From Desertibaculum subflavum (GTDB taxonomy: Bacteria > Pseudomonadota > Alphaproteobacteria > Ferrovibrionales > Ferrovibrionaceae): DNA of 64,000 bases. A program made the translations under genes and the position numbers. The DNA lies in NCBI GenBank assembly GCA_003576705.1, contig QOZS01000022.1, positions 19,807-83,806 on the forward strand, read 5' to 3'. The notes under the pieces were generated by a model. It was not told the DNA's origin, did no database searches, and saw only the letters and a list, made by a program, of their open reading frames with translations. Shown here in pieces: positions 27,016 through 35,964 of the stretch (position 1 is the first letter of the stretch; each line of letters begins with the position of its first letter).

Positions 27016-27366
27016 TCAGCTCGCCGCCGGCTCGCCGGCAGCGGCCGCGGCGGCCTTGGCGCGCTCCTGCGCCTTCGCCTTCGGCGCCGACTTCTTCGGC
27101 GTCTCGCCCCACTTCCAGGTCATCAGCCCAGCCTGGGACAGGAAGCGGGCCACGCGGTCGGTCGGCTGCGCGCCCTTGGCGAGCCAGGCCTTGGCCTTCT
27201 CCTGGTCCAGGATCAGGCGCTTGTCGCTCTCCTTCGGCTGCATCGGGTCGTAAGAGCCGATGCGCTCGATGAAGCGGCCGTCGCGGGGCGAGCGCGCGTC
27301 GGCGATCACGATGCGGTAATAGGGGCGCTTTTTGGCGCCGCCGCGGGAGAGGCGGATCTTCAGCAT
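27016..27366 (-). CDS. rpsP: 30S ribosomal protein S16
   Basis: A 116-residue S16 with the conserved start [20 protein letters not shown] and [20 protein letters not shown]. The C-terminal third is a Lys/Ala-rich extension (about residues 85-116, [20 protein letters not shown]), which many alphaproteobacteria carry and which is absent from the core fold. It lies between ffh (30 bp upstream) and rimM. Confidence 0.98.
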   Translation of the reverse strand: MLKIRLSRGGAKKRPYYRIVIADARSPRDGRFIERIGSYDPMQPKESDKRLILDQEKAKAWLAKGAQPTDRVARFLSQAGLMTWKWGETPKKSAPKAKAQERAKAAAAAAGEPAAS

Positions 27367-27396
27367 GTCGTCTCGGTCCTTTCGTTCAATCTCTGT

Positions 27397-28785
27397 CTAG
27401 CGGCCGAACGGCGGCCTGCCGCCGCCCCCGCCGAGCATGTTGGCAAGCCCGCTCCGCATGAAGCCTTTCTCGCCCATGCGGCTCATCTTCTTCATCATGT
27501 CCGCCATCTGCATGTGCTGCTTCAGCAGGCGGTTGACGTCTTCGACCTTGGTGCCGGAGCCGGCGGCGATGCGGCGCTTGCGCGAGGCATGGATCACCTT
27601 CGGGTTGCGCCGCTCCGCGCGTGTCATCGAGCCGATGATCGCTTCCTGGCGATTGATGATCTTCTCGTCGACGCCGCCCTCGGCCATCTGCTTCTGGATC
27701 TTGCCGACGCCCGGCAGCATCGACAGCACGCCCTGCATGCCGCCCAGCTTCTTCATCTGGCGGAGCTGGGTGGCGAGGTCGTCGAGGTCGAACTCGCCCT
27801 TCTTCATCTTGGCGGCGAGCTTCTCGGCCTCGTCCTTCTCCAGGGTCTCGGCCGCCTTCTCGACCAGGCTGACGATGTCGCCCATGCCGAGGATGCGCGA
27901 CGCGATGCGGCCGGGATGGAAGGTCTCCAGCGCGTCCATCTTCTCGCCGACGCCGATCAGCTTGATCGGCGCGCCGGTGATGTAGCGCATCGAGAGGGCC
28001 GCGCCGCCGCGGCCGTCGCCGTCCATCCGCGTCATCACGATGCCGGTGACGCCGATCTGTTCCTTGAACTGGCGCGCGACGTTGACCGCGTCCTGGCCGG
28101 TCAGCGCATCGACGACGAGCAGCGTCTCATGCGGGCCGGTGGCGTCGCGCACCGCGCGCGCCTCGCTCATCATCGCCTCGTCGATATGCAGGCGGCCGGC
28201 GGTGTCGAGCATCACCACATCGGCGCCTTGCAGGCGGCCCGCCTGCATCGCCCGCTTGGCGATATCGACCGGCAGCTGGCCCTCGATGATCGGCAGGGTG
28301 GCGACGCCGATCTGCTCGCCCAGCACGCGCAGCTGCTCCTGCGCCGCCGGGCGGCGCACGTCCAGCGAGGCCATCAGCACCTTGCGCTTGTCGCGGTCCT
28401 TCAGGCGCAGCGCGATCTTCGCGGTCGTCGTCGTCTTGCCGGAGCCCTGCAGGCCGACCATCAGGATCGGCACCGGCGGCACGGCGTTGAGGTCGATCTC
28501 CTGGCCCTCGGCCCCGTCCTCGCCGCCCAGGATCTCGGTCAGGCGGTCGTTGACGATCTTGACCACCTGCTGGCCGGGCGTGACCGATTTCAGCACCTGC
28601 GCGCCGACCGCGCGCGCCCGCACGCTGTCGACGAAGCTCTTCACCACCGGCAGCGCGACATCGGCCTCGAGCAAGGCGACGCGCACCTCGCGCATGGCCT
28701 CGTTGACATCGGCTTCGCTCAGCGCGCCGCGCTTGCGCAGGCGGTCGAAGACTTCGCCGAGGCGGCCGGTCAGGCTTTCGAACAT
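27397..28785 (-). CDS. ffh: Signal recognition particle GTPase Ffh
   Basis: A 462-residue SRP54 homologue that binds 4.5S RNA and signal peptides of nascent inner-membrane proteins. N domain about 1-90, GTPase (G) domain with GLQGSGKTTTTAKIA (P-loop), DTAGRLHID (G3), TRMDGDGRGG (G4) and an ALSMRYITGAPIKLIGVGEK region, then a Met-rich M domain (about 300-462, with MKKMSRMGEKGFM). First gene of the translation operon. An inverted repeat at 28812-28842 lies in its leader or in the end of the upstream transcript. Confidence 0.98.
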   Translation of the reverse strand: MFESLTGRLGEVFDRLRKRGALSEADVNEAMREVRVALLEADVALPVVKSFVDSVRARAVGAQVLKSVTPGQQVVKIVNDRLTEILGGEDGAEGQEIDLNAVPPVPILMVGLQGSGKTTTTAKIALRLKDRDKRKVLMASLDVRRPAAQEQLRVLGEQIGVATLPIIEGQLPVDIAKRAMQAGRLQGADVVMLDTAGRLHIDEAMMSEARAVRDATGPHETLLVVDALTGQDAVNVARQFKEQIGVTGIVMTRMDGDGRGGAALSMRYITGAPIKLIGVGEKMDALETFHPGRIASRILGMGDIVSLVEKAAETLEKDEAEKLAAKMKKGEFDLDDLATQLRQMKKLGGMQGVLSMLPGVGKIQKQMAEGGVDEKIINRQEAIIGSMTRAERRNPKVIHASRKRRIAAGSGTKVEDVNRLLKQHMQMADMMKKMSRMGEKGFMRSGLANMLGGGGGRPPFGR

Positions 28786-28811
28786 CGCCGATCAGTTCTC
28801 CAACGCAAAAC

Positions 28812-28842
28812 GCACCAGCGCGCGAAACTCGCGGACTGGTGC
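28812..28842 (-). terminator. Hairpin in the gap upstream of ffh
   Basis: GCACCAG (28812-28818) and CTGGTGC (28836-28842) pair perfectly, with further CGCG/CGCG pairing possible inside the loop. It lies 27 bp before the ffh start on the transcribed strand. It may terminate the upstream hydrolase transcript or shape the ffh leader. No T-run follows. Confidence 0.4.
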
Positions 28843-28942
28843 TCCGTCAGGGCGCGGAGTAAAGCCACGCCGGACCGTGGACGTCAAGCCCGCCGCGGAG
28901 TGGGTGCTACGGTAGAGGTGTAAGTCTTTGTTTCTACTGGTC

Positions 28943-29752
28943 TCACGGCACCGACAGCGCCGCAATTTGCGCGACGATCGACTGCACCGTCTCCTTCTCG
29001 ATGCCGAGGAAGCCGTGCGGGGTGAAGGCCTCGCAGGGGTTCGGGTCGGTCGCCGGCGAACCGCCGGTCATGGTCAGGATGCCGGTCTTCGGCGCCCCGG
29101 TGAGCTTCGCGCGCAGCCGCGCCGCCTGGTTCGCCGGGGTGAACTCGCAGGCATCGGCCTCATGCCCGACGATCAAGGTCGGCACGCCGATCTTCTCCAG
29201 CTCGGCGCCGAACACGGTCTCGCGCAGGCGCGGGTTGCGGCTGGATAGCGTGATCGAGGAGGTGAGAACCAGGCCGGCGATCTCGCCCGGCGGGATCGCC
29301 GCGGCGGCCGCGGCGGCGCCCACCGTGCCGGCCGAGGTGCCGACCAGCCAGATCGGCGCCGTCGTCTGCTGGCGGAGCCGCAGCACCACGGCGCGGATTG
29401 CGCGGGCGTAATCGCTGTCGAGGCGCTGGCCGAACAGGTCGCGGGTATAGGTCGGCGCGTCGAGCGTCGCGGTGGCGATGCCGGCCGCGTGCCACTCGGC
29501 GCGGCTGCGCACCAGGAAATTGCCCTTGAAGGCGATGTTGCCCTTGCCGTCGATGTTGATCCGCCCGGCGCCGCCCGGGAACAGCACCGCCAGCGCGGTG
29601 GGCCGGGACGGCGCCTGATACAGCACGCGCAGGCTGTGGCCCTTCTCCAGCGCGACGTCGATCACCACCGGCCCCACCGGCTGGGCGCCGGCCGGTGCGA
29701 CGAGCAGAAGCGCAGCGAGCAGCGCGGCAGCACCGGCCAATGCCCGGCCCAT
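28943..29752 (-). CDS. Secreted alpha/beta hydrolase
   Basis: A 269-residue alpha/beta-hydrolase-fold protein. A signal peptide spans 1-23 (AAALLAALLLVAPAGAQ). The nucleophile elbow is GTSAGTVG (Ser in GxSxG); the acid is likely Asp near VGHEADACEFTP and the His is in FTPHGFLGIE. It lacks a lid domain. It looks like periplasmic esterase-like hydrolases of unknown substrate that are common in proteobacteria. ATG 29752 has a GGGAGG site. The PQQ-dependent sugar dehydrogenase gene ends 35 bp upstream on the same strand, so they may be co-transcribed. Confidence 0.82.
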   Translation of the reverse strand: MGRALAGAAALLAALLLVAPAGAQPVGPVVIDVALEKGHSLRVLYQAPSRPTALAVLFPGGAGRINIDGKGNIAFKGNFLVRSRAEWHAAGIATATLDAPTYTRDLFGQRLDSDYARAIRAVVLRLRQQTTAPIWLVGTSAGTVGAAAAAAAIPPGEIAGLVLTSSITLSSRNPRLRETVFGAELEKIGVPTLIVGHEADACEFTPANQAARLRAKLTGAPKTGILTMTGGSPATDPNPCEAFTPHGFLGIEKETVQSIVAQIAALSVP

Positions 29753-29786
29753 ATCGACCTCCCGCGATTCGGTTGGCCGAAGGATT

Positions 29787-30923
29787 CTAGCGCCGCGCCG
29801 CCGCGGTGAGGCGCAGGATCTCGCCGTCGGAATCGTCGGTCAGGACATAGATCGCGCCGTCCGGTCCCTGGCGTACGTCGCGGATGCGGGTGCCGAGCGA
29901 GATGCGCTCCTCACCCGTCACCTTGTCGCCGTCGAGCGTGAGGCGGACGATCCCGTCGAAGACCAACCCGCCGATAAGCACATTGCCCTTCCAGCCCGGC
30001 AGCAGATCGGTGGTGCAGAAGGCCATGCCGGAAGGCGCGATCACCGGCGTCCAGTGCCGGACCGAACCGGCGAGGTCCGGCCGCGTCGGCGGATCGGGAA
30101 TGGAGGTGCCGCCGTAGTGGCGGCCCCAGCTGACCAGCGGCCAGCCGTAATTCTTGCCGGGTTGGGGGATGTTGAGTTCGTCGCCGCCGCGCGGGCCGTG
30201 CTCGTGCAGCCACAACACGCCGGTCGCCGGGTTGATCGCCGCGCCCTGGATGTTGCGATGCCCGTAGGACCAGATTTCCGGCCGGGCATCCGGGCGCCCG
30301 ACGAAGGGATTGTCGCGCGGGACGGAGCCGTCCGGGTTGATGCGGATGAGCTTGCCGAGATGGCTCCGGAGATCCTGCGCCGGGTCGAACTTGAAGCGCT
30401 CGCCTGTCGTGACGAACAGGGTGCCGTCGGGCGCGAAGACGAGCCGGCCGCCGAAATGGTTCGGCCCGTCGACCTTGGGCAGCTGGCGGAAGATCACCTG
30501 CATGTCCTCGACGGCGCCGTCGCCGAGCCGGCCGCGCGCCACGGCGGTGGAGGCGCCGCCTTCGCCGGGCTCCGCGAAGGCGAGATAGACGCGCCGGTTG
30601 GATGCGAAATCGGGATCGAGCGTCACGTCGTGCAGCCCGCCCTGGCCTTGCGCGAAGATGCGCGGCAGGCCGCGCAGGGGCTCGGAGAGCTTGCCTTCCG
30701 CCGTGACCACGCGGAGCCGGCCGGGGCGTTCCGTCACCAGCATGCGGCCGTCCGGCAGGAAGGCGAGGCTCCAGGGATGTTCCAGGTCCTTGGCGATCTG
30801 GGTCACGCGCAACCGGCCGGCCCGGCTGTCGATCTCCCGTTCCTTTGCCTCGGCCGCGACGGCGGCGAGCAGCAGCGCCACAGCGACAAGCGACAGACAG
30901 CGTTGGATCGGGCAGCGTTGCAT
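29787..30923 (-). CDS. PQQ-dependent sugar dehydrogenase (YliI/Asd-like)
   Basis: A 378-residue exported protein (signal peptide about 1-26, VALLLAAVAAEAKE) with the GSDH-like six-bladed propeller. Motifs: HPWSLAFLPDGRMLVTERPGRLRVV, GQGGLHDVTLDPDFASNRRVYLAF, NHFGGRLVFAPDGTLFVTTGER, GHRNIQGAAINPATGVLWLHEHGPRGGDELN. Homologues oxidise aldoses with pyrroloquinoline quinone in the periplasm. ATG 30923 has a GGGAG site at correct spacing, unlike the in-frame start at 30953. No pqq synthesis genes are in the window. Confidence 0.92.
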   Translation of the reverse strand: MQRCPIQRCLSLVAVALLLAAVAAEAKEREIDSRAGRLRVTQIAKDLEHPWSLAFLPDGRMLVTERPGRLRVVTAEGKLSEPLRGLPRIFAQGQGGLHDVTLDPDFASNRRVYLAFAEPGEGGASTAVARGRLGDGAVEDMQVIFRQLPKVDGPNHFGGRLVFAPDGTLFVTTGERFKFDPAQDLRSHLGKLIRINPDGSVPRDNPFVGRPDARPEIWSYGHRNIQGAAINPATGVLWLHEHGPRGGDELNIPQPGKNYGWPLVSWGRHYGGTSIPDPPTRPDLAGSVRHWTPVIAPSGMAFCTTDLLPGWKGNVLIGGLVFDGIVRLTLDGDKVTGEERISLGTRIRDVRQGPDGAIYVLTDDSDGEILRLTAAARR

Positions 30924-31118
30924 CGCGAACTCCCTCCTCTCGGCCGGGGCCATCGTATCGCCCCTCGCTCAACAGGTGGCGCGGTTCATCGTTCCCGGCC
31001 GCGATGCTCCCGGCGATGTGATGGGGCATCGCCGCAAAGCGGCTTTGCCGGCGGACGGGTTTGCCGCGCCGACCGGCCCCCGGCACTATCCCGCGCGCCC
31101 TTAGGTGGAGAAGTCCGG

Positions 31119-31547
31119 ATGGCGAGCGTCGAGCCCACGATCGAACTGACCGACCAGCCGCGGCCGGAGGACAACGCCGCCATCGTCGACGTGCTGATCG
31201 CCCATAACGACAAGGTGGGCGTGCCGCTCGACCGCCGGCCGCTCACCATCATACTGCGCGATGCCGAGGGGCGCATCGAAGGCGGCATCGTCGGCCGCAC
31301 GCAATGGGGCTGGCTGCATGTCGAGACCTTCGCGCTGCCGCCGGGCCGGCGCGGCCAGGGCCTTGGCACGCGGCTGCTCGCCATGGCGGAGGCGGAGGCA
31401 AGGGCGCGCGGCTGCCACCACGTCTATCTCACCACGCTCAGCTGGCAGGCCAAGCCGTTCTACGAGAAGCACGGCTACCACGAATACGGCCGCCTCGACG
31501 ACTTCCCGCGCGGCCACCAGCGCCACCACATGACGAAGGCGCTGTAA
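31119..31547 (+). CDS. GNAT family N-acetyltransferase
   Basis: A 142-residue acetyltransferase. The acetyl-CoA loop is ALPPGRRGQGLGTRLLAMAEAEARARGCHHVYLTT, with the core Q/RxxGxG/A motif RRGQGLG; a C-terminal FYEKHGYHEYGRLDDF strand is typical of the fold. ATG 31119 follows GGTGGAG; the very long frame that starts far upstream is an antisense shadow of the sugar dehydrogenase. It ends 6 bp before the convergent AI-2E transporter gene. The substrate is unknown. Confidence 0.85.
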   Translation: MASVEPTIELTDQPRPEDNAAIVDVLIAHNDKVGVPLDRRPLTIILRDAEGRIEGGIVGRTQWGWLHVETFALPPGRRGQGLGTRLLAMAEAEARARGCHHVYLTTLSWQAKPFYEKHGYHEYGRLDDFPRGHQRHHMTKAL

Positions 31548-31553
31548 GACGCC

Positions 31554-32657
31554 TCAAGCCGGCAGCTTTGGCCGGCGCTCCTGCATCGTCACTTTCCAGA
31601 TGCTGATGCCCGTAACCAGGATCGGCGCCGCCAGCAGCGCCCCGGCCGGTCCCCAGAGCCAGCTCCAGAACACGATCGCCAGGAAGACGATCAGCGGGTT
31701 GACCGCGAAGCGGTTGCCGAGCAGGTAGGGGGTCACGAGCTGGCCCTCGATGGATGTGGCAACCAGATAGATCGCCAGCGGTGCCAGGCCCCACAGCGCG
31801 CTTTCATAGCTGACCAGCCCGCCGATGCTGATCAGCCCGGCCATCACCGCCGCGCCGATATAGGGGATGAAGTTCAGCCCGAAGGCGAGAATGCCCCAGA
31901 CCAGCGGGTTCGGCATGCCGATCGCCAGCATGGCGAGGGCGACCACCACGCCGAGGCCGAAATTGATCACCGCGATGGTGCCGAAATAGACACCGAGATC
32001 GTGCTGCACCCGGGTCGCCATGCGCAAGGCCGCGAGGCGCCGCTTGCGGCCGTGCAGCACCATCACGACCTCGCGGCGCAGCCGCTCGCGGCCGATCAGC
32101 AGGAACAGCAGCGCGCCGAAGAACACCAGCAGCTGACCGATGGCCGGCGACACGGCCACCACCAGCGAGGGGCCGAGGCCGGGCTCCGCCACTTCCACCG
32201 ACAGGGCGCCGGTCGCCGAGCCCAGGATGGATTTGACGATCGCCTGGATGCGCTCCGCCGCCTGCAGCGGCTCGATGATGAAGTCGAGGCGCTGGCGCAA
32301 GGTCGCGCCGATCTCCGGCGCGCGCTCGATCCAGTCCGATATCGGCCCCGACATCAGGGTCGCGAGCAAGGCGAGGATGGCGGCCAGCAGCACGACCAGT
32401 CCGCCGGCCAGCGCCGCGGGCGGCACGCCCGCCCGCCCCAGCCCGTCGGCGATCGGGCCCAGCATCAGCGCGGTGATCAGGGCGGCGACGATGGGTACGG
32501 CGACCGGCTCGGTCGCCTGCAAGGCGGCGCCGACCGCGACCACGGCGACGGCGAAAATGGCGACACGCAACAGCGAGTACGGCCGCGTGACATCGGCCTG
32601 GCCGACGATGGACGATTCGCGCGCAACGACGGCTGTGGGCGGAGCGCGATCCTGCAT
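31554..32657 (-). CDS. AI-2E family transporter (TqsA/PerM-like)
   Basis: A 367-residue membrane protein with about eight TM segments, the family architecture with a large loop between TM3 and TM4. Signatures: AVPIVAALITALMLGPIADGLGR (TM2), RMATRVQHDLGVYFGTIAVINFGLGVVVALAM, MPNPLVWGILAFGLNFIPYIGAAV and VNPLIVFLAIVFWSWLWGPAGALLAAPIL. The family includes autoinducer-2 exporters and Na+/H+ antiporters; the solute is unknown here. ATG 32657 (MQDRAPPTAV) was chosen over a longer frame that reads into the divergent gene. Confidence 0.92.
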   Translation of the reverse strand: MQDRAPPTAVVARESSIVGQADVTRPYSLLRVAIFAVAVVAVGAALQATEPVAVPIVAALITALMLGPIADGLGRAGVPPAALAGGLVVLLAAILALLATLMSGPISDWIERAPEIGATLRQRLDFIIEPLQAAERIQAIVKSILGSATGALSVEVAEPGLGPSLVVAVSPAIGQLLVFFGALLFLLIGRERLRREVVMVLHGRKRRLAALRMATRVQHDLGVYFGTIAVINFGLGVVVALAMLAIGMPNPLVWGILAFGLNFIPYIGAAVMAGLISIGGLVSYESALWGLAPLAIYLVATSIEGQLVTPYLLGNRFAVNPLIVFLAIVFWSWLWGPAGALLAAPILVTGISIWKVTMQERRPKLPA

Positions 32658-32819
32658 CGGCTTTCGTGAGTTGCGCCGGGGCCGGTGCGTGGCCCCGCGA
32701 TCGGCTTCGCAACGCGCGAACGGCACGATTGGTTGCGCTGGGCGGCCGGGCCGGCATTCCTGGCCGCCGCGCCGGATGTGGCATAGTGCGCCGCCTGAAC
32801 TCAACCGACAGGAGCCGCC

Positions 32820-33260
32820 GTGTCCGCACTCACTCTCGCCCAGGCCTCGACCATCGTCGACAAGGCGCTCGAACTCGGCCGCCAGAAAAGCTTCAAGCCG
32901 CTCACCGTCGCCGTGCTCGACGTCGCCGGCGTGCTGAAGGCGTTCAAGCGCGAGGATCAGGGCGTCGCGCTGCTCAGGGCGGATATCGCGCAGGCCAAGG
33001 CCTGGGGCTGCCTCGGCATGGGCGTCGGCGCGCGGCGGCTGTCGCAGATGGCCGAGGCGCGCCCGCATTTCATGGCGGCGCTGATCGAGACTTCCGGCGG
33101 GCGCATGGTGCCGGTGCTGGGCGGTGTGCTGATCCGCGATGCCGCGGGCCAGGTGATCGGTGCGGTCGGCGTCAGCGGCGACACCTCGGAGAACGACGAG
33201 GTGGCGGCGGTGGCCGGCATCAAGGCCGCCGGCCTGGTCGCCGATAGCGGCGAGGCCTAG
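32820..33260 (+). CDS. GlcG/HbpS family heme-binding-like protein (DUF336)
   Basis: A 146-residue small protein of the GlcG/HbpS family: ALTLAQASTIVDKALELGR, VAVLDVAGVLKAFKREDQG, PVLGGVLIRDAAGQVIGAVGVSG and NDEVAAVAGIKAAGL. Characterised relatives are heme-sensing HbpS and GlcG of the glycolate locus; most members are uncharacterised. It starts at GTG 32820. Its end overlaps the convergent dehydrogenase gene by 4 nt. The gap to the divergent AI-2E gene is 162 bp. No neighbouring gene indicates its role. Confidence 0.88.
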   Translation: MSALTLAQASTIVDKALELGRQKSFKPLTVAVLDVAGVLKAFKREDQGVALLRADIAQAKAWGCLGMGVGARRLSQMAEARPHFMAALIETSGGRMVPVLGGVLIRDAAGQVIGAVGVSGDTSENDEVAAVAGIKAAGLVADSGEA

Positions 33261-34159
33261 CCGCCGTTGCGCGCGCTCCAGTGCCGGTGCGCGGTGGTGA
33301 AATCCGCGCCCGCCGGCATGGTGTCGCGCGCCTCCGCCCACAATCCGCTCACCAGATCGACCAGCGGCGCGGCGGCGCCGGTCGCCGCCGCCATGGCGCG
33401 GGCGATGCCGACATCCTTCGCCATCAAAGCGAGGGCGAAGCCGGCGGCGTATTTGCCGGTCACCACATGGTCCTTGATCGGGCCTTCGGTGGCGGCGTTG
33501 CGGCCGCTGGAGGCGTTCAGCACGCCGATCATCACCTCCGGATCGAGGCCGAATTTCGCGCCGAGGATCAGCGCCTCCGACGAGGCGGCGAAGGCGGCGG
33601 CCAGCACGTAGTTGTTGAGCGCCTTCATGGCATGGCCGGACCCGAGCGGGCCGGTGCGGAAGACCTGCTTGCCCATCGATTGCAGCAGCGGCAGGACGCG
33701 CGCTATCGCCGCTTCGTCGTCGCCGCCGACCATGATGGCGAGCGTGCCGGTCTCGGCGCGCGGCATGCCGCCGGAGACCGGCGCGTCGACCAGCGCGATG
33801 CCGCGCGTCTTCAGCTCGGCGCCGAGCGCCCGGGTGCCGACCGGATCGGCCGAGCTCATGTCGACCACGACGGTGCCGGGCTTGAGCCCCTTGGCCAGCG
33901 CGCCGCCCTCGGCCTCCAGCAGCGCCTGCCGCACCTCACGGCCGGTCGGCAGCATGGTGATGACGACATCGCTGGCGCGCGCGAGGTCGGCCGCGCTGTC
34001 GGCGGCGCGCGCGCCGGTGGCTTGCGCGAAGCTCAGCGCCCGGTTGACGTCGATATCCAGCACGCCGAGCGGGAAGCCCGCCTTGGCGACATTGGCCGCC
34101 ATCGGCCGCCCCATATTGCCGATGCCGACGAAGCCGATGCGCGGCCGGTCATCCGTCAT
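33257..34159 (-). CDS. NAD(P)-dependent beta-hydroxyacid dehydrogenase (3-hydroxyisobutyrate dehydrogenase-like)
   Basis: A 300-residue protein of the HIBADH/6-phosphogluconate-like family. An N-terminal GFVGIGNMGRPMAANVAKAGFPLGVLDID binds cofactor, VDAPVSGGMPRAETGTLAIMVGG contains the substrate-binding SGG, and the catalytic Lys is in GSGHAMKALNNYVLAAAFAASSEAL. Members act on hydroxyisobutyrate, tartronate semialdehyde or related acids, and the specificity is not fixed here. ATG 34159 is a standard start. It converges on the GlcG-like gene; the DUF4197 gene lies 33 bp upstream on the same strand. Confidence 0.9.
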   Translation of the reverse strand: MTDDRPRIGFVGIGNMGRPMAANVAKAGFPLGVLDIDVNRALSFAQATGARAADSAADLARASDVVITMLPTGREVRQALLEAEGGALAKGLKPGTVVVDMSSADPVGTRALGAELKTRGIALVDAPVSGGMPRAETGTLAIMVGGDDEAAIARVLPLLQSMGKQVFRTGPLGSGHAMKALNNYVLAAAFAASSEALILGAKFGLDPEVMIGVLNASSGRNAATEGPIKDHVVTGKYAAGFALALMAKDVGIARAMAAATGAAAPLVDLVSGLWAEARDTMPAGADFTTAHRHWSARNGG

Positions 34160-34192
34160 GCGCTCTCCCCCTGTTCCTCTTCCGGGTGGTGA

Positions 34193-34930
34193 TTACTTGA
34201 ACACGGTCTTCAGCAGATCCGTGGTGCGTGCGGCCGGATTGCGCCGGATCGCTTCCTCTTCCTTGGCGATGTATAGGAACAGGCCGTCCAGCGCCTTGTC
34301 GGTCACGTGGTCGCCGAGGTCGAAGCCGAGGCTGCCGGTGCCGGGCAGGCCCGAGCCGCGCTGCACCAGATTGTCGAGCGCCTTCACAGCGCCGACATCG
34401 GTGAGCTGATCGTCGATGATCGGCCGCATCGCCTTGTAGAGCGGATCGCTCGAGGTCTTGCGCAGGTATTGCGTGGCGGCATCCTGCGGCCCGTCCAGGA
34501 TCTGGCGCGCATCGTCGATCGTCATCTTCGAGATCGCGTCGGCGAAGATGTCCTTGGCGAGCGGCGCCGCCTTCTCGGCGGCGCGGTTCATCTTCAATTC
34601 CAGGTCGTCGACCAGGTTGCCGTAGCCGGCGAGCTTCAGCGCCGGCGCCGCCTTCTGCACCAGGCCGGGCGGCTTGATGCGGATCGCCTGGTCGGCGAGG
34701 AAGCCGTCGGCGCGGCCGACCCGGCCTACCGTGCGGTCGGTGCCGACCTTCAGCGCCTCGCGAAGCCCGTCGCCGATCTGGCCCTGGCTCAGGCTGCCGC
34801 CGGAGCTCTTGGCCCCGCCGGCGCCGCCGCCTTCCATCAAGCGCTTGCCTTGGTCGAGCAGGCTGCCCTGCGCCAGCGCGGCGCCGGTGACGAGCAGGAG
34901 CGAAAGGGAGATCGGCAGCAGGATGCGCAT
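34193..34930 (-). CDS. DUF4197 domain-containing exported protein
   Basis: A 245-residue protein with a signal peptide (residues 1-20, SLLLVTGAALAQG) and a DUF4197 body: GLREALKVGTDRTVGRVGRADGFLADQAIRIKPPG, NRAAEKAAPLAKDIFADAISKMTIDDARQILDGPQDAATQYLRKTSSDPLY and the C-terminal LDGLFLYIAKEEEAIRRNPAARTTDLLKTVF. The family is found in proteobacterial envelopes with no known function. The start has a GGAGG site. Confidence 0.92.
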   Translation of the reverse strand: MRILLPISLSLLLVTGAALAQGSLLDQGKRLMEGGGAGGAKSSGGSLSQGQIGDGLREALKVGTDRTVGRVGRADGFLADQAIRIKPPGLVQKAAPALKLAGYGNLVDDLELKMNRAAEKAAPLAKDIFADAISKMTIDDARQILDGPQDAATQYLRKTSSDPLYKAMRPIIDDQLTDVGAVKALDNLVQRGSGLPGTGSLGFDLGDHVTDKALDGLFLYIAKEEEAIRRNPAARTTDLLKTVFK

Positions 34931-35031
34931 GGCTGGCCTCCGTGCAAATGCCCGGGCGAATGCCGCCGCGGGGTCGCCCGGACCAGCCTAGTGTCGAAGC
35001 GGGGGGCTTGTCGCCCCGCCTCTTGCCGCGG

Positions 35032-35892
35032 TCAGAACTGCCCTTCGAGGACGGCCTTCACCGTCGGCAGCTTGGCCTCGCGCCAGGCGGCGAGGCCGCC
35101 GCGATACCAGTGCACGTTGCTGTAGCCGAGCTCGGCGGCGCGCAGGCTGGCATTGTAGGAGAGCCAGCAATTCGGCGATTCGCAGAAGAACACCAGCATT
35201 GACCGCTTCGAGGTCACGATCTTGGCCAGCATCTCGCCCAGCAGCGCCGTCACCTCGGCATCCTTGGGGCCGAAATAATTGCCGGCCGAGCGCAGCCAGA
35301 TCGCATCCGGCAAGGTCACATGGCCGAAGCGCTCGGGCAGCACGTCGATCAGCGCCGGCGGCTCCGGCGATTGCAGGGCCTTCACCAGCGCGCTGGTGGT
35401 GATGGTGCTGGCGCCGGGCAGGGTGAGCGGCGTCGGCTGGTGGTAGTCGCCGCGGCGCGGCTCCTTCTGCTCCGGGATGCCGTATTCGCGGTCCTCGTTG
35501 CCGAACACGCCACGCAGCTCCGCGGCGCGGACATAGGCGGTCGCGCGCGCCGAATCGCGGGCGAAGTCGGCATAGTCCGGCAGCACCAGCGTGCTGTTCG
35601 CCGCATGCACCTTGCAGCGGGTACGGGCGACGCGGTTGCACTGCCAGATCGCCGCCGCCATGGCGGCGAACATGTCGGGCTGCTCGGCGCTGGCGCCGAA
35701 CGTGCCGGCGGGCCCGATGGCGAAGGCCCGCGACGGGCCCGATTCGAGAAAGCGCAGATAGGCCGTGCGGGTCGCGTCGGTCAGGCCCGGAATCTTGGCC
35801 GGATCGGCGATCTCCCCGCCCGCCGCCAGGGCGGTGCCCAGGGTCGCCATCCCGGCGGCGACCAGGCCGGCCGCCCATCCGATCAACCGCAT
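35032..35892 (-). CDS. Exported rhodanese-like protein (PQQ-linked CxxCW-motif family relative)
   Basis: A 286-residue exported protein. A signal peptide runs from MRLIGWAAGLVAAGMATLGTAL (ATG 35892; 35907 in frame is an alternative). A rhodanese domain lies in the C-terminal half, with the active loop FFCESPNCWLSYNASLRA, where two Cys are separated by four residues before W, then GYSNVHWYRGGLAAWREAKLP. This resembles the family annotated as PQQ-dependent catabolism-associated CxxCW protein, but the spacing is CxxxxCW. The N-terminal half contains a segment with a conserved-looking GPAGTFGASAEQPDMFAAMAAAIWQCN-like stretch. Family by inference; sulfur transfer is not proven. Confidence 0.75.
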   Translation of the reverse strand: MRLIGWAAGLVAAGMATLGTALAAGGEIADPAKIPGLTDATRTAYLRFLESGPSRAFAIGPAGTFGASAEQPDMFAAMAAAIWQCNRVARTRCKVHAANSTLVLPDYADFARDSARATAYVRAAELRGVFGNEDREYGIPEQKEPRRGDYHQPTPLTLPGASTITTSALVKALQSPEPPALIDVLPERFGHVTLPDAIWLRSAGNYFGPKDAEVTALLGEMLAKIVTSKRSMLVFFCESPNCWLSYNASLRAAELGYSNVHWYRGGLAAWREAKLPTVKAVLEGQF

Positions 35893-35964
35893 CCTCGTCG
35901 CCCCCATCTCCTGCCGCCGCTCCTGCTGGCGGCCTATCGTCGTTCCTGGGCGGTAAGCAATGGC

